From the NCBI GenBank assembly GCA_020634415.1, contig JACKBT010000046.1, positions 1 through 35,618 of the forward strand: 35,618 bases of DNA, written 5' to 3'. The translations under genes were made by a program, and so were the position numbers. The notes beneath the pieces were generated by a model. The model made no database searches. It was not told the origin of the DNA and saw only the letters and a program-made list of their open reading frames with translations. Origin of the DNA: Ardenticatenaceae bacterium (lineage in GTDB: Bacteria > Chloroflexota > Anaerolineae > Promineifilales > Promineifilaceae). Shown here in pieces: positions 1 through 7,825 of this stretch. Position 1 is the stretch's first letter; each line of letters starts with the position of its first letter.

Positions 1-14
1 AAGGACACTTAAAA

Positions 15-302
15 ATGAACGAAAAAGAAATTACCACATTTATTGCTAAATTATCTGCCTTCCGGGCTGGCCTCAATGAAAATGAGCAAGGTATGCTTGA
101 CCGATTTGTCTTGAAGAGCAGCGATGCTGTTGAAGATGATGTTGTTGCTCATGGGTACCGCGACCGTGATCGTGACCGCGACCGTGACCGTGACCGTGAC
201 CGTGACCGTGACCGCGACCGTGACCGCGACCGTGACAGTGATGAAGAGCGTGAACATGACTTTATGTTGCGACTCACAACTGGTGGGTTTTACGTCAGAT
301 AA
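15..302 (+). CDS. Small Arg-Asp-repeat peptide, possible RiPP-type precursor
   Basis: A 95-residue protein preceded by an AAGGA-type ribosome binding site at the very start of the window. Residues 1-48 form a charged, probably helical leader-like region. Residues 49-74 are 13 consecutive Arg-Asp pairs, encoded by a hexanucleotide repeat at 159-236. The tail is acidic and then ends in a short segment finishing TTGGFYVR. There is no signal peptide and I do not recognise the family. A leader-plus-simple-repeat layout next to a stand-alone S8 protease and an exporter resembles precursor peptides of modified-peptide clusters, but this is inference from context. It could instead be an unrelated small polyampholyte protein. 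The two other long frames over the repeat encode only Val-Thr or Thr-Val runs, so this frame is preferred because it has a ribosome binding site and non-repetitive ends. Confidence 0.65.
   Translation: MNEKEITTFIAKLSAFRAGLNENEQGMLDRFVLKSSDAVEDDVVAHGYRDRDRDRDRDRDRDRDRDRDRDRDRDSDEEREHDFMLRLTTGGFYVR
159..236 (+). repeat. Hexanucleotide tandem repeat, 13 units of CGYGAY
   Basis: Thirteen in-frame hexamers, mostly CGTGAC with some CGCGAC and one CGTGAT, encode (Arg-Asp)13. Because the unit is six bases, copy-number change alters peptide length without shifting the frame. The synonymous C/T variation between units shows that the array is not a very recent pure expansion. Confidence 0.95.
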
Positions 303-357
303 GACATTACTAGAAGCTAGGGGTTGTTCCTCGAGCACATTCTATTCTCTCTACGAT

Positions 358-382
358 AGGGGCAGGTCTAAGACCTGCCCCT
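358..382 (+). terminator. Perfect 12-bp inverted repeat after the RD peptide
   Basis: AGGGGCAGGTCT at 358-369 is matched by AGACCTGCCCCT at 371-382. No T-tract follows directly, so it is either a weak terminator or a processing/stability hairpin. It lies between the peptide gene and the GAF gene and could set high peptide expression relative to the downstream enzymes. Confidence 0.5.
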
Positions 383-431
383 GCCCACGTTTAAGCGATG
401 GCTTTTTCTAGTCCCGAACAAGGAATAATTT

Positions 432-1223
432 ATGCTTAAAGCGACTGACTCTGGGTCAGAAATTCGATTGGCAACCCAAATTCATCGGCTTATTAATGCT
501 ATTGAAGCAGCCGGGTATGCCATTCTTCCCCGTACCAATCTTGCCCTGCTGCAATCTATTATTGAAACGGCCGTTCGCACCTTCAACGTCGCGGCCGGCG
601 GCATCGCCCTCATCACCCCCGACGGCCAAGAACTCGAATTCACCGTCGCCTACAACGTCATCAACCAAAACATCATTGGTATGAAGTTCCCCATCAACAA
701 AGGCATCGCTGGCTACGTCGCCATGACCGGCCAATCATTGGCCGTTTCCAGCGTGGATGAGGATACCCGCTTCAATCGCAAATTTGCCGAAAAAACAGGC
801 TACATTCCTACCAGCATTTTGGCAGCCCCCCTGCTCCAAGGCGAAGAAGTATTAGGTGTGATTGAAGTGCTGGATAAGCTCAATGGGCAAACCTTCGACA
901 TGCACGACATTGAACTGCTGACAGCCTTTGCCAATCAGGCCGCGCTAGCCGTCGGCCAATCTCAGCAGCTCGATCGGCTGCAAGCTGCCCTCATCACCGG
1001 ACTCAAAAATCTCACGGCGGGGGAAGAAACGGCCGATCTCCACCACATCCTCGACAATCAACCGACCACCAGCAGCGACCTCATCCAACTCGTCGAACTC
1101 ATCAAAGACATCAGTGATCTCGGCGAAGCAGAACGCCACGCCTGTTGGCAAATTTTGCGCGTCTTTCAGGAATACAGTCAAGCCAAATCCCCTGTGCGTT
1201 TTGGTGGAGGTTTTGGCCGATGA
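432..1223 (+). CDS. GAF-domain protein
   Basis: A 263-residue soluble protein. Residues about 30-175 form a GAF domain; the stretch containing GIAGYVAMTGQSLAVSS followed by the aligned strand APLLQGEEVLGVIEVLDK is typical of GAF folds, which bind small ligands or serve in signalling. The rest, about 185-263, is helical and unassigned. No kinase, cyclase or output domain is fused. The start has an AGGA site a few bases upstream. The stop overlaps the start of the S8 protease gene (ATGA), so the two are translationally coupled and probably work together, perhaps with GAF as the sensing or adaptor partner of the protease. The ligand cannot be read from sequence. Confidence 0.85.
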   Translation: MLKATDSGSEIRLATQIHRLINAIEAAGYAILPRTNLALLQSIIETAVRTFNVAAGGIALITPDGQELEFTVAYNVINQNIIGMKFPINKGIAGYVAMTGQSLAVSSVDEDTRFNRKFAEKTGYIPTSILAAPLLQGEEVLGVIEVLDKLNGQTFDMHDIELLTAFANQAALAVGQSQQLDRLQAALITGLKNLTAGEETADLHHILDNQPTTSSDLIQLVELIKDISDLGEAERHACWQILRVFQEYSQAKSPVRFGGGFGR

Positions 1224-2047
1224 GCGATGCGTCCCGCCCTGCCTGGTCGGCCGCTTTCGCCCCCGATGCTATTCAAAGTCTGCCCCTCGCTGGCCCCCTG
1301 GCCGCCATCAACCGCGAGTGGGCTTGGGGAGGCAGCACCGGCAAAGGTGTCCGTGTCGCCATCATAGACAGCGGCATCGAGCATGACCATCCAGCCGTTG
1401 GCGGCCGTGTGATAGATGGCATCGCCATTGAATATGACCGAACCGCCCCCGACAGCGTGCGCTATACTCCTGAACCACAGCCACAAGATATGTACGGACA
1501 TGGCACAGCCTGTGCCGGTATCATCCATGACATAGCCCCCGATGCGGAACTGGTCAGTGTTCGGGTTTTGGGGCGTGATGGTCGTGGCAAATCGCTGCAA
1601 TTTGCGGCCGGCATCAATTGGGCCATCGAGAATGGCATCAAGGTCATTAACATGAGCCTGTCCACCTCTAGTGAAGAGTATTACGCGCTTTTCCATCGGC
1701 TGGCAGATGAGGCCTATTTTAAGGGGGTGGCTCTCGTAGCGGCTGTGAACAACATCCCCGCGCCCAGCTACCCATCACTCTACTCCTCTGTTTTCTCCGT
1801 CGCCGCCCACGAGGTGCAAGACCCCTTCACCTATTACTACAATCCAGCCCCACCTGTTGAATTTGGAGCCTATGGCATTGATGTGAAAATTGCCTGGACG
1901 AACAAAGGCTATATGACCAGCACGGGCAACAGCTTTGCCACCCCCCATATGACGGGTCTGATAACCCTTATCCGCGCCAAGCATCCTGAGTTGACCCCCT
2001 TCCAACTAAAAACCATCTTATATGCTTGTGCCAGCAACGCAGGCTAA
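1220..2047 (+). CDS. Subtilisin-like serine peptidase (S8), cytoplasmic
   Basis: A 275-residue S8 peptidase. Visible catalytic residues are Asp50 (AIIDSGIEHDHP), His94 (YGHGTACAGI) and Ser238 (GNSFATPHM). The oxyanion-hole position reads VAAVNN instead of the usual VAAAGN, with Asn178 aligned. There is no signal peptide or pro-domain and the protein is little more than the catalytic core, so it should act inside the cell. I chose the ATG at 1220 because it overlaps the GAF stop by four bases and has GGAGG nine bases upstream; an upstream in-frame start at 1145 lies inside the GAF gene. Stand-alone S8 proteases beside small repetitive peptides occur in peptide maturation loci (for example cyanobactins), so cleavage of the RD peptide is an attractive but untested role. 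Confidence 0.9.
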   Translation: MSDASRPAWSAAFAPDAIQSLPLAGPLAAINREWAWGGSTGKGVRVAIIDSGIEHDHPAVGGRVIDGIAIEYDRTAPDSVRYTPEPQPQDMYGHGTACAGIIHDIAPDAELVSVRVLGRDGRGKSLQFAAGINWAIENGIKVINMSLSTSSEEYYALFHRLADEAYFKGVALVAAVNNIPAPSYPSLYSSVFSVAAHEVQDPFTYYYNPAPPVEFGAYGIDVKIAWTNKGYMTSTGNSFATPHMTGLITLIRAKHPELTPFQLKTILYACASNAG

Positions 2048-2158
2048 TCAACTTTTCGTGCGTTTTCACGCGCCACCTTTACGTTTTAATCACGCAACCC
2101 CCTATGCTTTAGCGAAATCAACAACCTCATTCAGGAAGATTATTTTTAGGAGAAAATA

Positions 2159-3946
2159 ATGACTGTACTTACTGGCTCAAATCCACCTGCAACCATGGCG
2201 GTTTTTCGCCGCCCTAATTTCACCAAACTGTGGACGGCTCAATTTGTTTCCACGATTGGCGATGCGCTGAATCAAGTCGCTGCTTCTATTTTGATTTTTC
2301 GGCTCACGGGTTCGGTGCTGAGTGTGGGGTTGATGATGATGGCAACGGCCGTTCCCAGCCTCTTCATTGGTCTTATCGCTGGCGTCTACGTAGATCGCTA
2401 TGATCGCAAAAAAATCATGGTTGCTTGCGACTTCACTCGTGCCATCATCGTCTGCCTCATCCCTGTTTTAGCCCGTCAAAATATCGCCTGGCTCTACATC
2501 ATTGTCATGCTCACGGCGGCCATCAGCACCTTTTTCAACCCAGCCCACGATAGCGTTCTGCCCGAAGTTGCCCCCGATGAAGAGCTAGCGGCCGCTAATT
2601 CCTTTATGGCAATTAGTTCGTTCGGCTCAACGGCCGTTGGCTTTGCCCTCTCTGGTCTCCTGGCCTCTCTCGCCTCCATAGACATAGCCTTCTACTTGGA
2701 TGGACTAACCTTTTTAACATCGGCCATCCTCATTGCCACCGTCCGTCTGCCCAAAATGGAAGTTAATGACAATACCAACGTAAAAGCTATCTTCCAAAAC
2801 CTGGGCGAAGGCTTCAAATACGTCAAATCAATCGCCATTCTGCGCTCTTTCCTGATCGTCTCCATCTTCTACGCCATTGCCACCGGCCTGTTCAACGCCT
2901 TGCTGCTCCCCTTCACCATTCGAGCATTAGGAGCCAACGAATTTGTCTTCGGCGTACAAGAGGGCTTGTATTCAGTCGCCTACGTCATTGCCAGCTTAAT
3001 CATGGCTAAAGTAGCCGACCGCCTACGCGAAGGTCAGTGGGTTTCGCTGGGCATATTGGTCATGGGCATCACCAATATCTTCTACGCCTACGTCACTTCC
3101 ATCCCCTTAGCCATTCTGCTGGCCTTCATCGGCGGCATTATGAATGCTCCCAAATCCATTGGCGGCCGCCTGATAACACAGCGCAATACCACACGCGAAA
3201 TACGAGGCCGCGTCACGAGCATCAGTCTCGTCATTAACAATATTCTTTTCATGATAGGCATGGCGACTGCTGGTTTGGCCGACCTGTTTGATGTCCGCAC
3301 CGTCATGTTGGCGGCTGGTCTCCTGACCTTATTAGCTGCTTTGGTCAGCTTTGTTATGCCTGGTATCGGGCAGCCAGCAGCACACTGGAAACGCTCCATC
3401 GCCCTTTTGCGGCAGGTAGAAACAGCACCCGGCCTGGCTGCGGGCCGTGCGGCTACACCCGCCGACCTGGAAGCGTTGGCCGTACATCTACCTGTATTTG
3501 CTAGTCTATCAGCCAATGAACGCCAAAATCTGGCAACGCAAACCTGGGTACAAGAAGCATCTGAAGGTACGGCCGTTTTACGCCATCACCAAATCTCCGA
3601 CGATGCCTACTTCATCATAAACGGCCGTGCCGTAGCCGGTCGTGAAGAAGATGGGGAATATCGCATTCTGGAAGTTCTCAACTGTGGCGACTTCTTCGGC
3701 GAGATTGCGGCCCTCACCAACGCCCCTCGCACCGCCGATGTTGTTGCCGAAGAGCCAACCCTTCTCCTGCAAGTACCCGCCCGCACCCTGCGCGAGATGT
3801 CCAAAATACCGGAACTCAATCGCCTCTTCCTCTCCAAAATGACGGAACGCATGATTCGTATGAATATGATTGACATTGCCATGAGTACCAGCCTGGATCA
3901 ACAATCCTTGCGCGAACTGCGTACCCCCACAGTCCAACCAACTTAG
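2159..3946 (+). CDS. MFS exporter with C-terminal cNMP-binding domain
   Basis: A 595-residue fusion. Residues about 15-410 are a 12-helix major facilitator of the EntS-like exporter type, with an intracellular loop motif (GLIAGVYVDRYDRKKIM) after TM2. Residues about 450-570 form a cyclic-nucleotide-binding beta-roll with the phosphate-binding cassette FFGEIAALTNAPRTADV, including the Glu and Arg that contact the cyclic phosphate in CRP-type domains. The start has AGGAG seven bases upstream. Known MFS members of this type export siderophores, macrolides or other small molecules; control by a fused cNMP domain implies gating by, or sensing of, a cyclic nucleotide (inference). It follows the S8 protease by 111 bp on the same strand, so it may export the matured product of the locus. 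Confidence 0.88.
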   Translation: MTVLTGSNPPATMAVFRRPNFTKLWTAQFVSTIGDALNQVAASILIFRLTGSVLSVGLMMMATAVPSLFIGLIAGVYVDRYDRKKIMVACDFTRAIIVCLIPVLARQNIAWLYIIVMLTAAISTFFNPAHDSVLPEVAPDEELAAANSFMAISSFGSTAVGFALSGLLASLASIDIAFYLDGLTFLTSAILIATVRLPKMEVNDNTNVKAIFQNLGEGFKYVKSIAILRSFLIVSIFYAIATGLFNALLLPFTIRALGANEFVFGVQEGLYSVAYVIASLIMAKVADRLREGQWVSLGILVMGITNIFYAYVTSIPLAILLAFIGGIMNAPKSIGGRLITQRNTTREIRGRVTSISLVINNILFMIGMATAGLADLFDVRTVMLAAGLLTLLAALVSFVMPGIGQPAAHWKRSIALLRQVETAPGLAAGRAATPADLEALAVHLPVFASLSANERQNLATQTWVQEASEGTAVLRHHQISDDAYFIINGRAVAGREEDGEYRILEVLNCGDFFGEIAALTNAPRTADVVAEEPTLLLQVPARTLREMSKIPELNRLFLSKMTERMIRMNMIDIAMSTSLDQQSLRELRTPTVQPT

Positions 3947-3960
3947 TGCCGGCCAATCTT

Positions 3961-3992
3961 AGACTGGCTCAATTTCAAAATTGAGCCAGTCT
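3961..3992. terminator. Bidirectional terminator between convergent genes
   Basis: A perfect 15-bp inverted repeat (AGACTGGCTCAATTT at 3961-3975 and its complement at 3978-3992) with a two-base centre. It sits between the + strand MFS gene and the - strand methyltransferase gene, as expected for a shared convergent terminator. Confidence 0.85.
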
Positions 3993-3998
3993 CCAATT

Positions 3999-4796
3999 TC
4001 ACGGCTTCTGCAACACAAAGAGGCGGCTTTCCAGCAAACGGCCGTCTCCCTCATGCGCCTTCAATCTTCCCCGAAACAGCAGCCGCTTTTGCACTAAATC
4101 AGGCCGCACATAGCTCTGCCACCGGCACAACCGACTAAACTGCTGCGACCGTCGCAGCAGTTGCGGCGAATGAGGTGGCATAGGCGGGAAGGCCAAACCA
4201 TATGCGGCCACCCCTTCCGCCGCGATGACGGACAAACCCACACTTTGCATCAACGCCAGCCATTCTGCTACAGACCAGGGCTGCGGTGCAGCCTGGCTGA
4301 TACCAAAATCAGCCATGTTGCGAGCATACATAGCGGCCGTTTGCGCCGCCGTCACCTCCGGCTGCCACACCGCTTCATTGGCAATAAACAAGCCACCCGG
4401 CCTTAACACACGGAAGATTTGTGCCAGCAATGCCGCCGCATCCCCCACCTGCTGAAAACCCAGCACCGATTCCATATACACCCGATGATAACTCTCTGCG
4501 GCAAAGGGGAGCATACGGCCGTCTCCCCCATACAGCCCCACCTGTTCCGCCAACCCCACCGCCCGCAGCCGCCGCCGCGCCATCTGCCGCATCACGGGCG
4601 ACGGTTCGAGGCCATCCAGAGCAACGGCCGTTCGCGCCGCCACCTCTACCAGCGTCACTCCCGTGCCGCAGCCCACCTCCAATACCCGCATCCCCGCCTC
4701 TGCCTTCAACTCCGCCAGCAAAGCAGCCGTGCCCGCCTGCCCCATCGGATGCAAATCCACACCCCCCGTCATCGCTCGAAAATCCAGGTAATCCAT
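3999..4796 (-). CDS. Class I SAM-dependent methyltransferase
   Basis: A 265-residue methyltransferase of the Methyltransf_11 type. Motif I, VLEVGCGTG, binds S-adenosylmethionine and is followed by LDGLEPS with the acidic/ribose-binding strand. A later strand has LRPGGLFIANEAVW (post-motif III). The N-terminal segment (MDYLDFRAMTGGVDLHPMG) is typical of small-molecule methyltransferases. The substrate cannot be assigned. The C-terminus reaches almost to the convergent terminator. The upstream spacer to the class IV aminotransferase gene is about 80 bp and filled by an inverted word repeat, so co-transcription is possible but not certain. Confidence 0.85.
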   Translation of the reverse strand: MDYLDFRAMTGGVDLHPMGQAGTAALLAELKAEAGMRVLEVGCGTGVTLVEVAARTAVALDGLEPSPVMRQMARRRLRAVGLAEQVGLYGGDGRMLPFAAESYHRVYMESVLGFQQVGDAAALLAQIFRVLRPGGLFIANEAVWQPEVTAAQTAAMYARNMADFGISQAAPQPWSVAEWLALMQSVGLSVIAAEGVAAYGLAFPPMPPHSPQLLRRSQQFSRLCRWQSYVRPDLVQKRLLFRGRLKAHEGDGRLLESRLFVLQKP

Positions 4797-4800
4797 AGTA

Positions 4801-4876
4801 AAAGGGAATTATGAATTAGGAATTATGAATTATGAAGGGGTCTCCTTCATAATTCATCCCTCATAATTCATAATTT
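4801..4876. repeat. Intergenic AATTATGAATT word repeat with inverted copies
   Basis: Direct copies of a GAATTATGAATT-like word are followed, across a short GGGGTCTCC centre, by inverted ATAATTCAT copies, giving a large AT-rich hairpin. It fills the spacer between the aminotransferase and methyltransferase genes. The same word family recurs inside a coding region near 24505-24552. Confidence 0.85.
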
Positions 4877-4877
4877 C

Positions 4878-5735
4878 TCAAATCGCCGTCTTCACCATCT
4901 GCTCTACCAACTCACAATACGCCGCCAAAATACGCTGGCTGATGGGGCCAGGACGGCCGTTTCCCACCACCTGCCCCGCAATAGCCACCACCGGCAAAAA
5001 CGCCCGCGACGACCCGCTCAACGCCGCCTCATCCAGCAAAGACACCTCATCCACCTGCACCGCCTCCAGCCGCACCGGAATCCCCAACTGCGGCAGCAAA
5101 TCCAAAATCAGCTTGCGCGTAATGCCCTCCAACACCCCCTCACCCGCCGTATACACCACCCCATCCCGCACCCCATAAAAGTTAGAACCCGTCCCCTCCA
5201 AAATATGCCCGGCCTCATCCAGCAGCAAATATTCATAATGCTCCTGACTACCCACCACATAATGGCGGCGTTTAGGCACAAAATCAGCCCGCTTCGCCAG
5301 CGGCTGCTCCCGCACCAAATCCTGCGCATACCCCACCGCCACCCCTTCCTCATAAAACCGCTGTGGCGGCACAACCAGAGGCAGCAGCGCAATCAGCACC
5401 CGGCTGTCTGTGCCCAACTGCGTGGCTGGCGCGGCCAGCACATCAAAGCGCACTCGTGCGTCGGACAGCGGATAAGCCGTGCAAACCTCATGCAGCGCCC
5501 GGCGCAACTGCCCCCGATCCAGCCGCTCCGACCAGCCCAACAAAGCCATCGAACGCTCCGTGCGCTCCAAATGAGCCTCCAGCCCCATAAACTTATTATG
5601 CCCATACGTCCGCAGCGCCGAATAAACCCCCATCGGTAAACCATCATACAAATTATTAAAATCCGTCGCCTCCGCCGGCACAGCCAATCGCTGCACCCCC
5701 TGTTCCGTCACCGCAAAAAGTTGCAAATTTGTCAT
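4878..5735 (-). CDS. PLP-dependent aminotransferase, class IV
   Basis: A 285-residue fold-type IV aminotransferase (branched-chain/D-amino-acid aminotransferase and aminodeoxychorismate lyase family). Evidence includes the PLP lysine region VPKRRHYVVG, the cofactor-binding EGTGSNFYGV segment, the VLEGITRKLILDLL helix and the late ALSGSSRAFLPVVAIAG segment, where family members hold the cofactor phosphate. I chose the ATG at 5735: the frame is open to a TTG at 5828, but those extra 31 residues are encoded by repeat and palindrome DNA and do not look like the family. Exact specificity (Ile/Leu/Val, D-Ala or 4-amino-4-deoxychorismate) cannot be decided from the sequence. Confidence 0.85.
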   Translation of the reverse strand: MTNLQLFAVTEQGVQRLAVPAEATDFNNLYDGLPMGVYSALRTYGHNKFMGLEAHLERTERSMALLGWSERLDRGQLRRALHEVCTAYPLSDARVRFDVLAAPATQLGTDSRVLIALLPLVVPPQRFYEEGVAVGYAQDLVREQPLAKRADFVPKRRHYVVGSQEHYEYLLLDEAGHILEGTGSNFYGVRDGVVYTAGEGVLEGITRKLILDLLPQLGIPVRLEAVQVDEVSLLDEAALSGSSRAFLPVVAIAGQVVGNGRPGPISQRILAAYCELVEQMVKTAI

Positions 5736-5818
5736 ATACTCGTCATCCGTGAATAGTAATCGGTAATCCTCGCTCTTTAAATAACGGGTCTTTAGGATTT
5801 TAAGGGGTTGATCCGCTA

Positions 5819-5848
5819 TGTAGGGCAAAGGCGCGCCTTTGCCCTACA
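5819..5848. repeat. Perfect 30-bp palindrome
   Basis: TGTAGGGCAAAGGCG at 5819-5833 is followed immediately by its exact reverse complement at 5834-5848. It lies just upstream of the aminotransferase gene. With the two hairpins at 5911-5952 it forms a multi-hairpin intergenic element; GTAGGGC/GCCCTAC motifs recur at the outer ends. Confidence 0.9.
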
Positions 5849-5910
5849 GTATATGGAGGATACCCCACGAATTCCTAAAGAGCCTAAATAACTAATCGGG
5901 TAATAGATGT

Positions 5911-5952
5911 GGGACGATTTTGCAAATCGTCCCGGCGATTTACAAAATCGCC
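5911..5952. repeat. Twin intergenic hairpins
   Basis: Two adjacent hairpins: GGGACGATTT/AAATCGTCCC (5911-5933, 3-base loop) and GGCGATTT/AAATCGCC (5934-5952). The two stems share the CGATTT core. They lie downstream of the - strand ABC gene (ending at 6020) and probably end or stabilise its transcript. The rest of the 5849-6019 spacer holds AT-rich words (TAATCGG, GATTAG) and no gene that I can see. Confidence 0.8.
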
Positions 5953-6019
5953 CTACTTGGTTTCCCTGATTAGTTTCTTAATCTACAACGATTACCGATT
6001 ATAGTTTACGATAAGTGTA

Positions 6020-7825
6020 TCACCACCCTCCAGAATCACCATTCTCCTCTGCCCAAAGCTGCTGCATTTCGGCACAATTAGCCAGCAATTCAGCCAATGT
6101 GCCCTGAGCTTCAATACGGCCGTTCTTCATCACCACCACCCAATCCGCCCGCCGCAGCATGGCCCGCCGGTGCGACACAACCAAGAAGGTGGGGAGGCGC
6201 GGGGCGCGGGGCGCGGGGTGAGAATCCCTTTCGCCCCTCCCCCTTCCCCCTTCGCCCATCAACCGTTCCCACAACAACTGCTCCGTCTCCACATCCAACG
6301 CACTGGACAAATCATCAAACACCAGCAGTTCCGGCTGGCGGATGAGCATCCGCGCCGCCGCCGTGCGCTGCACCTGGCCGCCCGACAGCCGTGTGCCGCG
6401 TGTGCCCACGAGCGTGTCCAGGCCACTATCCAACTGCGCCAGATCGGGGGTGAGAACGGCCGTTTCCACCACGCCCATCACCGCCTCATCCGTCACACGC
6501 AGCCCCTGCACAATGTTATCGCGCAGCGACTCACTAAACAGGCGCGGCACTTGCGGCGTATAAGCCACACGCGGCGGCACAAAAAAGTTCGCCGGATCAG
6601 CCACCAGTTTGCCATTCCACCGAATCTCCCCGCTCGTCTGGGGCAGCAGCCCCAACAGCAGCCGCAGCAGCGTCGTCTTACCCGCCCCCACTCGCCCCGT
6701 AATCACCGTCACCGAGCCACGCTGCACCTGCAAATCTACCCCGAATACCCCAAATTCACCCGCTAAATTTTGCACAGTGAGGGTTTGCAGCGGCATATCG
6801 GCCGTTCGTACCAACGGCGGCACGTCCGGCAAAGGGTCACGCAAATAAACAGGGCTGTGCGCCGCCAGATCACCCGGCGCGGCCTCACCCATCAACCCCT
6901 GCATCCGCGCCAGCGACACGCCCGACTGCTTATATTTGGCAAACAGCTCACCCGAACTACGCAGCAGTTCGGCAATAGACCAGATATAGGTCACAAACAG
7001 GGCAAAATCACCCACCGTAAACGTCCCTTGCGCCATCGAACGGGCTGCCAGCAGCAGCACCAACCCCGTGCCAATGGCTACGCTGTTACCACTCATGGCA
7101 TTCAAAAGCTGGCTCATCAAACGGTCGCGCACGGCCGTTTCCTGCCGCTTCTCATTCAACTGCCGCAAATGGGCAATCACCCGCTCCTCGGCATTCGCCA
7201 CCTTAATGGCCTGCACCGCCCCAAAAATCTCACCAATCGCCCCCGTCACCTCGCCCGTTGCTTCCCGGCTCTGGCGATGGGTCTCCTCCAAACGCTGGCT
7301 CATCCAGTTGGCGATGAGAATGATAACCGCCAGCGGTGCAAACGTGCCCACCGTCACCCACAGATCAATGCGCACCATGATGGCGAAAGCAATAACGGCC
7401 GTTAACACCAGCCCTATCTCATCCTGAATCCAAATCAGCCACTCCAACACCCCACTCACATCATCCCGAAAAATACTAATGGCCGCTCCCGGCGACTCTG
7501 GCATGGGCACGGCCCCTGGCAGCCGCAAAAGCTGCCGCAGCATATTCTTAAACAGCAAAGCCCGGAAGTATACGCCAAAGAAAAGGCCAAAAATATTAGC
7601 CGCACCCAAACTGGCCGCTTGGGCGATGGCCATAACGGCCGTTAACCCCAACACCGTTGCCAACGACCACGCCCCCGGCACACCCGCCAGGCCATCAAAA
7701 AACTGCTGCATCACCACCCCCGTCACAATCGTCAGCAGATAATAGGTGCTAATCGAAACCAGATCCATCACAAAATTCCCCGGTCTATACCGGATCATCT
7801 GCCAGAAAAATGTATGTGTTTTCAT
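6020..7825 (-). CDS. ABC exporter subunit, degenerate-site partner (TMD-NBD fusion)
   Basis: A 601-residue half-transporter: six-helix membrane domain (about 1-320) and nucleotide-binding domain (about 350-595). Walker A is GRVGAGKTT (near 378), the signature is canonical LSGGQ (near 480), but Walker B ends LLVFDD (near 503), where active ABC sites have the catalytic Glu; the H-loop is VVSHRR. The neighbouring subunit shows the opposite pattern, so the two should form a heterodimer with one degenerate and one active ATP site. The start at 7825 has GGAGGT six bases upstream and overlaps the previous stop by four bases. A Gly/Arg-rich insertion of about 23 residues between Walker B and the H-loop is encoded by repetitive DNA (6187-6257). 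The substrate is unknown. Confidence 0.9.
   Translation of the reverse strand: MKTHTFFWQMIRYRPGNFVMDLVSISTYYLLTIVTGVVMQQFFDGLAGVPGAWSLATVLGLTAVMAIAQAASLGAANIFGLFFGVYFRALLFKNMLRQLLRLPGAVPMPESPGAAISIFRDDVSGVLEWLIWIQDEIGLVLTAVIAFAIMVRIDLWVTVGTFAPLAVIILIANWMSQRLEETHRQSREATGEVTGAIGEIFGAVQAIKVANAEERVIAHLRQLNEKRQETAVRDRLMSQLLNAMSGNSVAIGTGLVLLLAARSMAQGTFTVGDFALFVTYIWSIAELLRSSGELFAKYKQSGVSLARMQGLMGEAAPGDLAAHSPVYLRDPLPDVPPLVRTADMPLQTLTVQNLAGEFGVFGVDLQVQRGSVTVITGRVGAGKTTLLRLLLGLLPQTSGEIRWNGKLVADPANFFVPPRVAYTPQVPRLFSESLRDNIVQGLRVTDEAVMGVVETAVLTPDLAQLDSGLDTLVGTRGTRLSGGQVQRTAAARMLIRQPELLVFDDLSSALDVETEQLLWERLMGEGGRGRGERDSHPAPRAPRLPTFLVVSHRRAMLRRADWVVVMKNGRIEAQGTLAELLANCAEMQQLWAEENGDSGGW
6187..6257. repeat. 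In-frame low-complexity insertion in NBD of ABC subunit
   Basis: GGCGCGGGGC-type tandem units followed by complementary CCCCTCCCCC/TTCCCCC runs form an inverted purine/pyrimidine-biased block inside the NBD coding sequence. It adds about 23 residues rich in Gly, Arg and Pro between the D-loop and H-loop without breaking the frame. Confidence 0.8.

Noticed and set aside
159..236. CRISPR-like array
   Set aside because: The units are six bases with no spacers; it is a simple tandem repeat.
51..411. Two further open frames (one per strand) over the hexamer repeat, encoding Val-Thr runs
   Set aside because: They have no ribosome binding site and consist mainly of repeat translation; the (Arg-Asp) frame has a site and sensible flanks.
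1145..1219. Earlier start for the S8 protease
   Set aside because: It lies within the GAF coding region and lacks a ribosome binding site; the ATGA overlap at 1220 with GGAGG upstream is far better.
5736..5828. N-terminal extension of the class IV aminotransferase from a TTG codon
   Set aside because: The extension is encoded by palindrome and repeat DNA and does not resemble the family; ATG at 5735 gives a normal N-terminus.
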